Numbered from the stretch's first letter, positions 17,593-27,600 are shown. The stretch is 64,000 nt of DNA from JAMXLO01 sp963794185 (GCA_963794185.1 CAWCDM010000103.1:1-64000); one strand, 5' to 3'. The notes: generated by a model from the letters alone, not told the origin. Numbers and translations are program-made.

Positions 17593-18129
17593 CTATTGCG
17601 CCTTCTGGCCGCTCCGGCAGCCAAGCGACCAGTCGCCTGCGTTCGCAGTGCCGGGCGGTGCGATGCACTGCGAATTGGCACCATCGCGCAAGCCGGTATC
17701 GAAGCCCTTCGTCCAATCGGTGTCAGGGGTCACATCCGCCGCGGTGCTGCTGCGAACCTGTTCGGACCAGCCCTCGGCATACATGCATTGCCTGAAAATT
17801 TGCGTGCGCGCCCTGGCGTTTGCGTCATACGGGACGCTGAGCGGTCGCGTGAACTGACCACGCGACGTGACGCAGCTGCCGCTGATCCCGGGGCCGGAGC
17901 AGGTCGTGAAGGACGGCGAAACAACGCCGCTGCCGATGTTGGCGACAGCCGGCGCCGTCGGTGCCTGCAAATACGCAGCGGACAGACACTGCTCCATCGT
18001 CGGCTCGAAATCCCCGGCCGTTGCTCCGGTCTTCACCCAGACCGTCTGCGAACATCCTGTCAGCACGATCAGCAATGCGGGCGCTGCAAGCCGGAACACA
18101 CCGGCGAGCCCCGGACCTTCAGTCTTCAT
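17593..18129 (-). CDS. Hypothetical lipoprotein
   Basis: A 178-residue protein with a lipoprotein signal peptide (lipobox LTGC around residues 23-26) and a Cys-rich mature region: six further cysteines, in EQCLSAA, TTCSGPG, GSCVTS, RQCMYAEGW, SQCIAPP and LGCRSG. The CMYAEGW motif is seen in many small uncharacterised proteobacterial lipoproteins. Probably anchored to the outer membrane and disulfide-bonded. It lies 50 bases downstream of the patatin gene on the same strand and may be cotranscribed. Function unknown. Confidence 0.75.
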   Translation of the reverse strand: MKTEGPGLAGVFRLAAPALLIVLTGCSQTVWVKTGATAGDFEPTMEQCLSAAYLQAPTAPAVANIGSGVVSPSFTTCSGPGISGSCVTSRGQFTRPLSVPYDANARARTQIFRQCMYAEGWSEQVRSSTAADVTPDTDWTKGFDTGLRDGANSQCIAPPGTANAGDWSLGCRSGQKAQ

Positions 18130-18179
18130 TCGACACCCCCGGCAGCATTCCGACCAGAACTCAGCGAATATCCATCGTA

Positions 18180-19235
18180 TCAGGTGCCATCCAGCAGCCG
18201 GTCAATGTCGAGCGACGATCGGTGCCCGAGATCCTCGCTGTGGGTCACCAGGAACGCTTCCCCGGCGCGCCGGCCCTCATCGCGCAGCATGGTCAGAAAG
18301 GCCCATTCGGCATTCAACTTGGAGGAGTAGCCGAGGTCCGCCATGATCGGGTTGCGGACAAGGTGGATGCGCATCCCGGCCCACTGCGCGCCCTCGCCAT
18401 TGCCAGGGTCGGCAAGCTGGCGCAGCAGCGCGATCATCTTTAGCTCCTTCAGCAGCACGGCATTGAACGACACTTCGTTGAGGCGGTTCAGGATATCGCG
18501 CGCCGTGCGCGGTGTGCCGGGCCGTTCGATCGGGTTCAGTGGAATCAGGATCGTGTCGCGCGAGGTGCACTCCCGCACCAGCGGCGTGATGGTGGGATTG
18601 CCGGCGTAGCCGCCGTCCCAGTACGCCTCGCCGTCGATCTCGACCGCCTGGAACAGCGACGGCAGACAGGCCGAGGCCAGCAGCACCTCCGGCGTGATCT
18701 CCTGGTTGCGGAAAACCCTGCCGCGCCCGGTGCGTACGCTGGTTGCCGTCACGAACACCTTGATCGGCCCGGACGCGAGCGCGGCGAAGTCAACGCTTTC
18801 CTTGAGCAGCGCCGCCAACGGATTGCCGCCGAACGGAGTCAAATCGTAGGGCGAGACGAGCCGGGCCATGAGATCCATGGCGATGAACACCGGCGAACTG
18901 TCGAGCGTCCAGCGATTGAGCATGATGTCGAGCGGTCCGCGCTGGAAAGGGCTCAACACCGCGGCCCGCGAGACGCTGCGCCAGAACGCCTCCAGCGCGG
19001 CGCGGGCGTGCTCGGCGCCGCCGACCGCATAGGCCGATGCGAGAACGGCGGCATTCATCGCGCCCGCCGATGTGCCCGAGACGCCGTCGATTCGCAGCCA
19101 CGTCTCTTCCAGCAGCCGGTCCAGTACGCCCCACGTGAAGGCGCCGTGTGCGCCGCCGCCTTGCAGTGCGAGGTCGACGGCAAGCGCCGAACGATTGGCC
19201 GGATTCGAGACGGCTTGACTTTTGCTCGCAGTCAT
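18180..19235 (-). CDS. Patatin-like phospholipase
   Basis: A 351-residue patatin-fold acyl hydrolase, cytoplasmic or membrane-peripheral (no signal peptide). The oxyanion loop LQGGGAHGAF (residues 24-33), the nucleophile elbow GVSGTSAGAMN and the catalytic Asp in WDGGYAGNP are all present, so the Ser-Asp dyad is complete. Size and C-terminal region match the bacterial patatin group often found near polyhydroxyalkanoate or lipid genes. The start codon overlaps the stop of the upstream basic protein (ATGA), so the two are translationally coupled. Likely substrates are phospholipids or acylglycerols. Confidence 0.9.
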   Translation of the reverse strand: MTASKSQAVSNPANRSALAVDLALQGGGAHGAFTWGVLDRLLEETWLRIDGVSGTSAGAMNAAVLASAYAVGGAEHARAALEAFWRSVSRAAVLSPFQRGPLDIMLNRWTLDSSPVFIAMDLMARLVSPYDLTPFGGNPLAALLKESVDFAALASGPIKVFVTATSVRTGRGRVFRNQEITPEVLLASACLPSLFQAVEIDGEAYWDGGYAGNPTITPLVRECTSRDTILIPLNPIERPGTPRTARDILNRLNEVSFNAVLLKELKMIALLRQLADPGNGEGAQWAGMRIHLVRNPIMADLGYSSKLNAEWAFLTMLRDEGRRAGEAFLVTHSEDLGHRSSLDIDRLLDGT

Positions 19236-19759
19236 ACGGCCCTGCCGTCACGCGCCGCCTGGGCGTTGCGCACCGATTGCGAGACACTGCCGATCCGCGC
19301 CGCCTGGACGATGCGACGACGTTCGGCGCTTCGCTTCAAACGGAACCCGGTGCTCGCGGTCCGTCCGGGCTGCGGATGGTGCGGAACCGCGGCCTGCTTG
19401 CGGCCGAGCGCGGCTTGCAGGTTCGCCAGCGCCATGGCTCGGCGCTCCGCTGCCCGAATCGTCGTCAGCCTGGCGTTCACCCGCTTCAGCGCATTGGCGT
19501 ATACCTGCTTCTTCGCCAAGAGGCCACGCTCGCTCGCTGTTTCCGCCGCGCCCCCGCGTGCTTCCGCTTTGCCGCGCGCGACGCGTCGGCGGCCCCGGAC
19601 AATGTCACGCGCCCGCGCCCGTCGCTCGCGCAGCCATCGCGCCAACTCCACGAGTTCATCGCGCGACAGTTCCTCGACCACCGGGTAATGGCTTCTGACG
19701 ATAGGTTCGAACTCGTCCTCCGCGATCAGGCGGCGCTCGGATGCAAAGGTTATGCTCAT
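19232..19759 (-). CDS. Conserved basic protein coupled to patatin
   Basis: A 175-residue Arg-rich protein that I cannot assign to a named family. It has no signal or membrane segment. The N-terminal half (about 20-60: EPIVRSHYPVVEELSRDELV) is acidic/helical, followed by strongly basic helices (WLRERRARARDIVRGRRRVARG) and a disordered basic tail, which suggests binding to nucleic acid or to acidic phospholipid. ATG 19759 has GAGGGA upstream. Its stop overlaps the patatin start by four bases, so it is made together with the lipase and may be its partner or regulator; that is inference. Confidence 0.7.
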   Translation of the reverse strand: MSITFASERRLIAEDEFEPIVRSHYPVVEELSRDELVELARWLRERRARARDIVRGRRRVARGKAEARGGAAETASERGLLAKKQVYANALKRVNARLTTIRAAERRAMALANLQAALGRKQAAVPHHPQPGRTASTGFRLKRSAERRRIVQAARIGSVSQSVRNAQAARDGRAV

Positions 19760-20006
19760 GGGCCATGTCCCTCGGCGGCGTCCCGCTGGTTTGACAGACA
19801 CCGATCGGGGCGCACCGAAGGACCCGATCATGTCATCGATTGCGGCGGTTGGTGCGACCAGGAGTTTGCCAGGATAGCAAACGGTGCGCAATTTCGATGG
19901 CATCAGCCAACGTGCCGCGCATGGATCTCAGGCACGCTTATCGCGGATTGCGCACGCGGGTATCGCCGATCGTCGTCGGCATTCACGCTCGACGGCGGAT
20001 GCGTGT

Positions 20007-20292
20007 CTACTGGGTCGAGGACGTTGTTGCGCCTTGCCGTCCAGCGGCAACTCCCTGCTGGAAGGCCCTGTCCTCCGCCCTTCTTTGCCGGTCGACCAGA
20101 CAGCCCGCCGAGCAGTCCGGCGCCGGCACCGGCCGCGGCTCCAAGCGCGGCGTTGCCACCGATGGCACCCGCGACTGCCCCGATGCCCGCGCCGGCGGCG
20201 GTCCCTGTGAGCGCGCGTTGCTGGGTCGGATTAAGGTCCGCGCACGCAGCTGCCGGAAGGGCCACCACGGCGATCAGCAGCAACTTCCACAT
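20007..20292 (-). pseudogene. Glycine-zipper lipoprotein, one frameshift
   Basis: ATG 20292 (AGGGG six bases upstream) starts a lipoprotein signal peptide with lipobox PAAAC. A glycine zipper follows (GTAAGAGIGAVAGAIGGNAALGAAAGAGAG), the pattern of small envelope proteins of the YMGG/OmpA-like type. After GLLGG the normal tail is found only in another frame as LVDRQRRAEDRAFQQGVAAGRQ, ending at TAG 20007-20009. One surplus G near 20115 would explain this. Uncorrected, the frame runs on to 19903 with an Arg-rich, unlikely tail. The corrected product is about 94 residues. Confidence 0.7.
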
Positions 20293-20312
20293 CTGGCGCC
20301 CCTGTGGCGTGG

Positions 20313-20705
20313 TCAACGATGTTTCGGACACGGATAGCGTTCTCCAAGAAAGCCGATCAGGCCATTGACAGCTGAAGCATTCATGCGGTCAGGCGAGGCA
20401 CGCGCCCATTTGACGAACTCGGCGAGCGTCTCGTTGCGTGTCGGAGGGGGGTCTGGCAGGCAGAACAGCTTCATGCTGCGCGATCCGGCATCGTGCGCCA
20501 TCTCCACCGAAACCGCACCCTGTGCGAAGCCGCTGCAGAAATTGACCGCGGCGTTGGCCAGCGCACCGTCCGACTGCGGATCGCACAGCTCCACAATGTC
20601 GCCTGTTGTTTTGGCCGCAAAGTTGGCCTCCGTGACAGCGTGTCCGCCACCGGGGGCAATCAAGAGGAGCAGCGCCGCCGCGGCGGTCCATCCCTTGAAC
20701 GTCAT
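20313..20705 (-). CDS. Rap1a/Tai-family secreted protein
   Basis: A 130-residue protein with a Sec signal peptide (1-24, GGGHA). The mature domain has the conserved Cys pattern and motifs of the Rap1a/Tai immunity family: LCDPQ, NFCSGFAQGAV, LFCLPDPPPTRNETLAEFVKWA and YPCPKHR. Family members protect against type VI amidase effectors in some enterics, but many solitary homologues in alphaproteobacteria have no T6SS context, and none is seen here. It lies 20 bases upstream of the glycine-zipper lipoprotein on the same strand. Confidence 0.82.
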   Translation of the reverse strand: MTFKGWTAAAALLLLIAPGGGHAVTEANFAAKTTGDIVELCDPQSDGALANAAVNFCSGFAQGAVSVEMAHDAGSRSMKLFCLPDPPPTRNETLAEFVKWARASPDRMNASAVNGLIGFLGERYPCPKHR

Positions 20706-20759
20706 GGTCGCTTTTCTCCAGAGATGTTGCCGGCGTGTGTTGGCCTGCCGTGCGCTTGA

Positions 20760-21278
20760 TCAGGCGTTCGCAGGTGCCTGGGACGCGGCCTGCTGCGCGC
20801 TGGCGAGCGCCGACTGCATTACATCTTCCTTTGTCTCATCGAACGAGCTCCGCAATACCGTGCCTCCGGTCCCCTTCAGCGCGGCCGCCACCTTGTCGGT
20901 TGTCATCTTGCGGATCAACAGGAAAAGTGCCGCATTGCCGGATTGCAGCGTCTTGCCGACGCTCCGCATGAATGCGTCGTTGATCCCGACATCCGTCAGT
21001 CGGCCGCTGATCGCACCCGACGCGGCGCCGATTGCGGCGCCGGCCAACGGCATCATGAACAGCAGGCCTACCAGCGTGCCCCAGAACATCCCGGACACCG
21101 CACCCGCTTTGACCGGATGAAACAACTGGTTCAGCTTGACATGGCCTTCGGGGCATTTTGTGACCACCACGGCATCGCCAAGCTCGATGAGATATTCGTT
21201 CTGCATCGCCAAAAGCTTCTGGCGAACTTCGTCGGCCTTCGCTTCCGTCGGGAATTCGATGACGAGCAGATCGGACAT
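20760..21278 (-). CDS. DUF1269 family membrane protein
   Basis: A 172-residue protein. ATG 21278 was chosen because the N-terminus MSDLLVIEFPTEAKADEVRQ matches the family start. Residues 1-60 form a ferredoxin-like soluble domain with the VVVTKCPEGHVKLNQL motif. A Gly-rich hydrophobic hairpin (about 65-105: GMFWGTLVGLLFMMPLAGAA) and a soluble C-terminal domain (FLLIRKMTTDKVAAAL) follow. The family is common in acid- or stress-adapted bacteria and has no settled biochemical role. Confidence 0.88.
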   Translation of the reverse strand: MSDLLVIEFPTEAKADEVRQKLLAMQNEYLIELGDAVVVTKCPEGHVKLNQLFHPVKAGAVSGMFWGTLVGLLFMMPLAGAAIGAASGAISGRLTDVGINDAFMRSVGKTLQSGNAALFLLIRKMTTDKVAAALKGTGGTVLRSSFDETKEDVMQSALASAQQAASQAPANA

Positions 21279-21521
21279 GAGCACCGTTCCTTTCCTGCTT
21301 GACGCCGCCTCGGCAAGCGGACGCAAAGGGCGTGAGGTCGGCAGGCGGTCTCCCGCAATGCCGAACAATGCGGACTATTCTTCGTTCAATCAGTCAGTTG
21401 ACCTGATCCGGAGCGACCCAATCCGCGGCACGGGACCGCAAAATTCGGCATGACGATAGACCGCAGGTACCTGTAGGCGCGGAGAGCACCTACGCGCCGC
21501 ATATCTCGAAACTGCGGCCGA

Positions 21522-21860
21522 TCAACCCTTGACGGTCAGTGTGGTCGTGTCGAATGCCACAACTGCCATCTTGCCGTCAGTCAGTTCGACGACCGCAGAC
21601 CCCCTGTTGAAATCCAGGGCCACGATCTTGCTGGCCGGATGCTTCAGCTTGATGCTGTTCAGCAGGATCGTCTGCAAGATTTCCGTCACCGTCTGGCCGC
21701 CCTGCGCCAACCGCTTCTGTACCTCGGCTTTCTTTTCCGCCGTCAGTCCTGCAAGCTCAGCCTGCTCCAGCGTTGTTGCCGTCTGCGCATACGCAATCGG
21801 TGCTCCCATGACAACGATCGCAAGTGTCGCGAGCGCGACCGCTCTGTAGTTCATTTTCAT
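21522..21860 (-). CDS. Small secreted hypothetical protein
   Basis: A 112-residue protein with a clear Sec signal peptide (MKMNYRAVALATLAIVVMGAPIAYA). The mature 85 residues begin with a short helical part (EQAELAGLTAEKKAEVQKRL) followed by a beta-rich domain (SKIVALDFNRGSAVVELTDG). I do not recognise the family. It is one of several small exported proteins in this stretch and probably works in the periplasm or envelope. Confidence 0.65.
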   Translation of the reverse strand: MKMNYRAVALATLAIVVMGAPIAYAQTATTLEQAELAGLTAEKKAEVQKRLAQGGQTVTEILQTILLNSIKLKHPASKIVALDFNRGSAVVELTDGKMAVVAFDTTTLTVKG

Positions 21861-22185
21861 TGTATGATCTCCGTCTGAGCCACAACCAAAGCGACAACAG
21901 ACCATCCATGGTAGCGATGCCGCGCATCCTCCGCTGGATCTCCTTAGCACATGCTTTCAGGGTCAGAGATGTGCCCGGAATCCCACGACCATGTTCTGCG
22001 TCCCAATGCTCGCACTCGGTCGCTGGCTATCGATCGGTGCCAATCCAACGCACAGGTCGTCGGCAAGGATCCTGTGCGAATTCGTCGGGTCGCCATGCGA
22101 AATCGGCTATGGCAATCCCGAACAAGTTCGTCGAACATGGGCCGTATTCGCAAGCAGCGAGAGCGAGGAGTTCGACACATGACGG
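21861..22185. other. Divergent intergenic region; no gene supported
   Basis: A 325-base gap between a minus-strand secreted protein and a plus-strand broken lipoprotein. It presumably carries both promoters, but I cannot point to convincing -35/-10 boxes and see no repeats. Confidence 0.45.
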
Positions 22186-22646
22186 AACAGGAATTGTGCC
22201 GCATGTCGCCTATCACGTCTGGCGATTGTCCTGATCGCTCTTGCTGGCTCCGGCTGCACCATGACAACGAATGCAACAAGTCCCAACACGGTGACGATCC
22301 GCCAGCCGGGACGCTGCCGGCTCCCGCGCAGACCCCGCCGCCACTGGCTGCTCCAAGTCCCCCTGCACCGCCGCCCAGCGGCACCTTTGCCGGGGTTGCT
22401 CAACTCAACAGCAGTCCAGGCAAGCCTCATGCAGACGCGAGGTTCCAATCCGAAACGTTCACCGTGACCGGCGACCAGGTCCGGTTCCATGGGTTCCGCG
22501 GAACGATCCAGCCCGGCGGACATCTGGAGATGCAGGCCGGCGGCAACTTCATATCCGGCAACTTCGACGGCGGTCGCTTCGTTGGCAGCTTCTGGCGACC
22601 ACATCCGGCCTGCACCTACGACCTTCTGCTCAACCACGTGGGCTGA
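22186..22646 (+). pseudogene. Broken lipoprotein with conserved C-terminal domain
   Basis: The C-terminal half is open to the stop at 22646 and encodes a Pro-rich linker (about 22310-22380). A compact domain follows with FTVTGDQVRFHGFRGTIQPG, then ISGNFDGGRFVGSFWR and a final ACTYDLLLNHV, a small secreted domain I do not know by name. The matching lipoprotein signal peptide (RLAIVLIALAGSGC) and the start of the linker are in another frame (22215-22300), and the probable ATG near 22204 is in yet another. Two single-base shifts would reunite them. Confidence 0.55.
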
Positions 22647-22822
22647 ACAATACGCACCGCTGTTGTTTGCTTCCGACCCCCGTTGCAACCCAATCAGCGT
22701 CATGACCGGGCGTGTCCCGGCCATCGGTAACAGTATACGTGCCGTGACGGGAACAGCGTAGCGCTGACCAAGGTCATTTATCCGGTGCTTTGTGGAATCG
22801 GCGTCCGCACGCCGTGCGAGAC

Positions 22823-24284
22823 TCATCCCCGCGCGCCGCCCAACCGGGCATTCGGCAACGGACTGACCGCATAGTTGTTCAGAAAGTCGCGCAGCGCCGC
22901 CGAATCGAGAATGGCCGAACGGCCCGCGTCGATCAGCAAATCCACATCGTTCTTCCTCAAGGTCAGCCCGGTCCGGATTGCCAGCAGCTGCTCTTTGGTC
23001 GTGCTGTCAGGAAGCCCGGCGAGCGAGACATGCACCAGAGCCCCATCAACGTCATCGCAGCGCGCGCCATCAATCGTCGTCGCCTGGGAGCAACGGGACT
23101 GCTTGATGGCCGCAACGAATTCCTGAAGCTGCTGATCGACCACCGCCAACGTCTCGAAGTTGAAGCGGTCGATCTGCGTGCCGGAGACCAGACGGAAGAT
23201 CGCGAAAATGCCCCCGACGACCCGCTGTTGCGCGATGCTGGTATCCTGCGCGCCCTGTCCATCGATGCTGAGCACCAGGACGCGACGGATACGGTTCAAA
23301 CGTCTCGCTGTGAAGTTCTCGGGCGATTGGGAAATGGTCTGCATGGATGCACCCGCGGCGCGCAGTGCGAGATTGTCCGATACGCCGCCGTCGATCAGAT
23401 GCACGTAGCGGGTCCGGTCATTGTCCAGGTATCGCTCGGCACCCCTGGCCTCGTTGCCGACGCGTGACATCGGATCGACGCGCTGGGCCTCCGTGACACG
23501 CCGCAGCCAGCCGGGCCTGCGTCCATCGCACGCGGCCGCATGGTTGGTCAGGGTGATCGGCGAGAGCAATCCCGGGAACCCGTTCGAAGCCGCGACGGCG
23601 CGCGCGACCGGCAGATCATCGAGTTCGGAACAGATGAGGTCGAACGTGCTCCTGGGTGAACAGAAACGGTGAACCATAGGCGATATCCGTGCCGCCGACG
23701 GCGACGACAGGACGCCCGTTCTGCTCCAGATCGGCGAACCGCGCGCCGTGGAACATCTCGCGGTCGTAGACGCGCTCCATGAAGTCGTTCGTGCCCACCG
23801 TCGGGTCGATCAGCCATGTCCAGTTCCATGGCAGCAGATAGATGCCCCAGATGTTGGATTCCGTATCCTTGTAGAGGAAGTCCGTTTCGTATTGTCCGAA
23901 GGTGGCATCGCGATGGAGGCCATAATATGCGGCTGTGAAGCTGCCGCCCGACACGCCGGCGATCGCGTCGACCTCGCCCAGCAGCGGCCGCGGTCCGACC
24001 GAGGTCTGCAATGGGATGTCGCGCAGACCCTTGAGCGCGCCGTAGGAAAACGCCGCGGAGCGCTTCCCGCCGCCGGACATGGCAACGATAACCAGCAGAT
24101 CCGGCGTTGCCGGCAATTCGGCGAGCGTTTCAAGTCGATAGCCGCCCTTGGAAATGCGCTCGCTGCCTGGCGGCTCGAGCCTGGTCTCCGGCAGGGGTTT
24201 GGTGTCGGCGACAATCAGCGACGCGCAGCCGCCGACCGTGAGTGCAAGACACAGCGCGATCGCCGTCGCGGGTGCAGTCTTCAT
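22823..24284 (-). pseudogene. Patatin-like lipoprotein, one frameshift
   Basis: The reconstructed lipoprotein is about 486 residues. ATG 24284 gives a signal peptide with lipobox VGGC. The N-terminal half has the patatin oxyanion loop (VAMSGGGKRSAAFSYGALKGL) and nucleophile elbow (IAGVSGGSFTAAYYGL). Near 23645 one surplus G (CAGGAGC) breaks the frame after FLFTQ. The other half resumes as STFDLICSELDDLPVARAVA and contains the catalytic Asp in LIDGGVSDNLALRA. An outer-membrane or periplasmic phospholipase is implied. The catalytic residues lie on opposite sides of the lesion, so as written it is inactive; an assembly error is possible. Confidence 0.85.
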
Positions 24285-24403
24285 CAGGCAACGATCATTC
24301 GCGTGACCCCGCAGCAGTGGCTCGACGGGAATTGGTGCCGCTGCCACGGATCAGCGTCAACACACGCCCCGAGCGGTGTGATCGCTTTACACGCGGTTTG
24401 CAG

Positions 24404-26037
24404 TCAGCGTCCGGTCATCATCAGCGCGGCCAGAACGACCGCCACGGCCAGCAGCGACACGCCGGCCAGAGGCCACTGCCGCAGCGCGCCGTCCATCCAC
24501 TCCAGCATTGAGCCCGTCGCTCGCGCGAGGCCCTTGGCGTCCTCTGCCACCAGCACCACGACGTCGCCCTCGGGAACCTCCGGCAGGCTGCCGCCCCATC
24601 GCCAAAGTCCGATCGCCAACACGCCACCCAGCAGAACCGGCCAGGCCGCCGACCAAAGTGTCGCGGGGGCAAGGGCCTCGGAGACCGTGCCGCCCATGAC
24701 GGTCAGGTAAAGCGTCCATGGAACTGCGATGGAGGCAAGCGCTGTGGCGAGCCACGGCAAGGTCAGCCGCTCCGCCGCCCTCGGCGCATCGTGCGCCGGC
24801 ATCGCCACGAGGCGGCGCAGGAAGTGCAGCATCAGAAGCGTGGTCCCGGCCGAGGACAGGGTGGCGAGCAGGCCGACGATGCCCTCGCCCAGGGGCGCCT
24901 TCACCGCCAGCTTGGCCAGCGCGCCGCCGGTCAGTGGCAGCCCCCCGAGGCCGAGCGCCAGCACCGCCGCCGGGAGCAGCACCGGCCACATCCGCCGCGC
25001 GCCGGTCGCCTGCGCCACGCCGACGGCGAGGAACAGCGCGCCCTTCACCAGCGTGTGGTGCGCCGCGTAGAAGCTCACGGACAGCGCCGACCCCGCCATC
25101 GCCGGCGGCGAGCGCCATGCCAAGCACGGCGGCGATCACGCCCATCTGGCTCACGCTGGAAAAGGCCAGCACCGTCCTTGGGTTCGACTGCGTGATGCCG
25201 ATCGCGACGCCGTAGAAGGCGGACAAGAGCCCGGCGGCGGCCAGCGCCTCGCCCCATCCCGACAGCGCGGTGTCCAGCGGCAGGAAGCGGATCAGCCCGA
25301 TCACGCCGGCCTTGACCGCCGCGCCGCTGAGCACGGCGGCGGCCGGGATCGGCGCCGCCCGATAGGCGAGCGGCATCCACACATGGAACGGCACAAGGCC
25401 GATCTTCACGCCGAAGCCGAGGATCAGCAGCGCCAGGGTCGAATCGCGCCAGGGCGATGCCGGCAATGCCGCCACGGCGTCGCGGATCAGCGTGGACTCG
25501 CCGGGCGTGGCCTGCGCCAGCAGCACGAAGGCCATCAGCAGGAAGGCCTCGCCGAGCACCGCCAGCGCCACGTAGATCAGGCCGTAGCGCCGGGCGCGCG
25601 GCGTGCCGTCGTCGACGATCAGGCCATACGCCGCAAGGCTGACCATGGAGAACACCAGGTAGAAGCTCACCAGGTCGGCGGCCATGAAGACGCCGATGCT
25701 GCCGGCGAGCGTCAGCAGCCACCACAGAGCGAAGCGGCCGCCGTCGGGCCGATCGCCGCAGCCAGGCCGTGGCGTAGCGCCCGCCCGCGATCCACAGCAG
25801 CGCGGCGGCCCCGAGCAGGATCGCGCCGGGCACGTCCAGTGCGAGCCGGACGCTCAGCAGCACGGGCGGCAGCACCAGCGCCCCGCCTGGCGCCAGTAGC
25901 GCGGCGGCGAGCGCGGGCAGCGGCGCCAGCGCCAGCAGTGCGGGCATCCGCGCCTTGAGCTGCGGCGACAGGCAGGCCAGCAGCATGCCGAGCGGCAGGG
26001 CGAGTGCGGCGCCGAGCAGAGCCCCCGCGCCGGTCAT
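24404..26037 (-). pseudogene. mnhD2: Mrp antiporter subunit D (second copy, NuoN/MnhD-like), two frameshifts
   Basis: The reconstructed product is about 540 residues of the proton-translocating NuoL/M/N family. The N-terminus (MTGAGALLGAALALPLGML, start 26037) is in one frame up to about 25745. The core, including FGVKIGLVPFHVWMPLAYRAAP with the conserved Lys and the LAFSSVSQMGVI helix, is in a second frame (25740-25105). The C-terminus (AAHHTLVKGALFLAVGV to the stop at 24404) is in a third. The membrane pattern is continuous across the joins, so two single-base indels explain it. It is the last gene of the antiporter operon, 35 bases after mnhD1. If truly broken, the complex loses one of its two ion-pumping subunits. 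Confidence 0.82.
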
Positions 26038-26071
26038 CGATCGCGCTCTCGGCTGCGCGGCGCCGCGGTGC

Positions 26072-27565
26072 TCATCGCGACAGCGCCGCCGGCGGGGCAG
26101 GGCGCCCGACCGCGAGCAACTCGGAGGACCGCAGCGGCACGAGGCCCAGCAGCAGTGCGCAGATCGCCAGCGCCAGCACCACGGCCTGCCGGCGGCGCGA
26201 CACCGGGGCGAGCAGCGTCAGCGGCGCATCGGCGGCGGCCAGCGCCGGGGCGAGCACCCGGAACACGTAGCCGGCCGCCAGCAGCCCGCCGACCAGGATC
26301 ACCACCGCCCACCACCACTGGCCCTCGGCGACCGCGGCGGTCAGCAGCAACGCCTTCGCGACGAACCCGCCGCTCGGCGGCAGCCCCATCAGCGACATCC
26401 CGCCCAGGCCGAACGCGAACACGGTCATCGGCAACGCCCGGCCGATGCCGCCGAACCCGGCGATCCGGTCATGGCCGAGCGCCTCGCCGATCAGGCCCGC
26501 CGCCATGAACATCGCCGCCTTGGCGACGGCGTGGGCGACAAGCTGCATTACGCCGCCGGTCCAGGCGGCGGCGTTCCAGACCTGCTCGGCGGCCGATGCG
26601 ACCGCGAGCGGCGCCGAGGCGAGCGGGAACAGGAAGAACAGGTAGCCGATCTGCGCGATCGTCGAATAGGCGATCAGCAGCTTCAGCCGCGCCTGGCGCA
26701 GCGCGAGCACGCTGCCGAACACGATCGCCGCCGCCCCCAGCGCGGCCAGCATCTGCGCCGCGGCCTGGTGCAGCAGCCCGGGCATCGCATCGAACCACAG
26801 CCGGACGATCAGGATGAACGATCCCTTGACCACCAGCGCCGAGAGCAGTGCGCTGCCCGCGGCCGGCGCGCCGGCATGGGCGGGCGGCAGCCACAGATGC
26901 AGCGGGAACAGCGCGGTCTTGGCGATCAGTCCGGTCGTCATCAGCGCGGCCGCCACCCAGACGACCGGCCCGGGGCGGACCAGGCCGGACAGCAGCACGA
27001 TATCGAGCGTGCCGTGACCGCCATAGAGCAGCGCCGTGCCCAGCAGATAGAGTGCCGAGCCGATCAGCGCGAACAGCAGGTAGCGCAGCGCCGCCGCCAG
27101 CGTCTCCGCGCGTCCGTCCAGGCAGACCACCGGCACCGCGCCGAAGGTCAGCAACTCGAGCGCGACATACAGTGTGAACAGGTCACCGGCGACCCAGACC
27201 GTGTTCAGCCCGGCCCAGACGCCCATCAGCAGTGTCCAGAACGCCAGCGGCGCCCGCGCCTCGGGCACGCCCGCGGGCGTCGCGAAGCCATCGCGGGCGA
27301 ACAGCCCGATCGCGCCGATCACCAGCGCCGTGGTCAGCAGCATGATGGCGGCCAGCCCGTCGGCGCGCAGGGCGATGCCGAGCGGCGGCGCCCAGCCGCC
27401 CACCAGATACAGCAGCGGGGTCCGCGATTGCCAGACGCCGGCGACGACCGCCAGGGCGACGGCGAACCCGGCCGCCATCGCTGCCATCGCGACGCGCTCG
27501 GCGTGGCGCCCGCCGAGCACCAGCGCCAACACCACGCCGGCCGCCGGCAGGACGACGGCCAGCAC
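26072..27565 (-). CDS. mnhD1: Mrp antiporter subunit D (first copy, NuoN/MnhD-like)
   Basis: About 497 residues of NuoL/M/N-type membrane protein. Diagnostic segments are WVAGDLFTLYVALELLTFGAV (conserved Glu), AKTALFPLHLWLPPAHAGAP (conserved Lys and His) and KLLIAYSTIAQIGYLF. As MnhD it would carry cation/proton antiport across the inner membrane. The start is uncertain: the frame is open well upstream and overlaps the mnhC stop, and no ATG lies between, so the GTG at 27565 is offered as the first reasonable start. It belongs to the tightly packed operon running from 29938 down to 24404. Confidence 0.85.
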   Translation of the reverse strand: MLAVVLPAAGVVLALVLGGRHAERVAMAAMAAGFAVALAVVAGVWQSRTPLLYLVGGWAPPLGIALRADGLAAIMLLTTALVIGAIGLFARDGFATPAGVPEARAPLAFWTLLMGVWAGLNTVWVAGDLFTLYVALELLTFGAVPVVCLDGRAETLAAALRYLLFALIGSALYLLGTALLYGGHGTLDIVLLSGLVRPGPVVWVAAALMTTGLIAKTALFPLHLWLPPAHAGAPAAGSALLSALVVKGSFILIVRLWFDAMPGLLHQAAAQMLAALGAAAIVFGSVLALRQARLKLLIAYSTIAQIGYLFFLFPLASAPLAVASAAEQVWNAAAWTGGVMQLVAHAVAKAAMFMAAGLIGEALGHDRIAGFGGIGRALPMTVFAFGLGGMSLMGLPPSGGFVAKALLLTAAVAEGQWWWAVVILVGGLLAAGYVFRVLAPALAAADAPLTLLAPVSRRRQAVVLALAICALLLGLVPLRSSELLAVGRPAPPAALSR

Positions 27566-27600
27566 GAGCAGGAAGCCGCCCGGAGGTGTCCCTTGGGGAA

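Noticed and set aside
20313..20705. The Rap1a/Tai protein as part of a type VI effector-immunity pair.
   Set aside because: No amidase effector, VgrG, Hcp or other T6SS gene is nearby; solitary members of the family are common.
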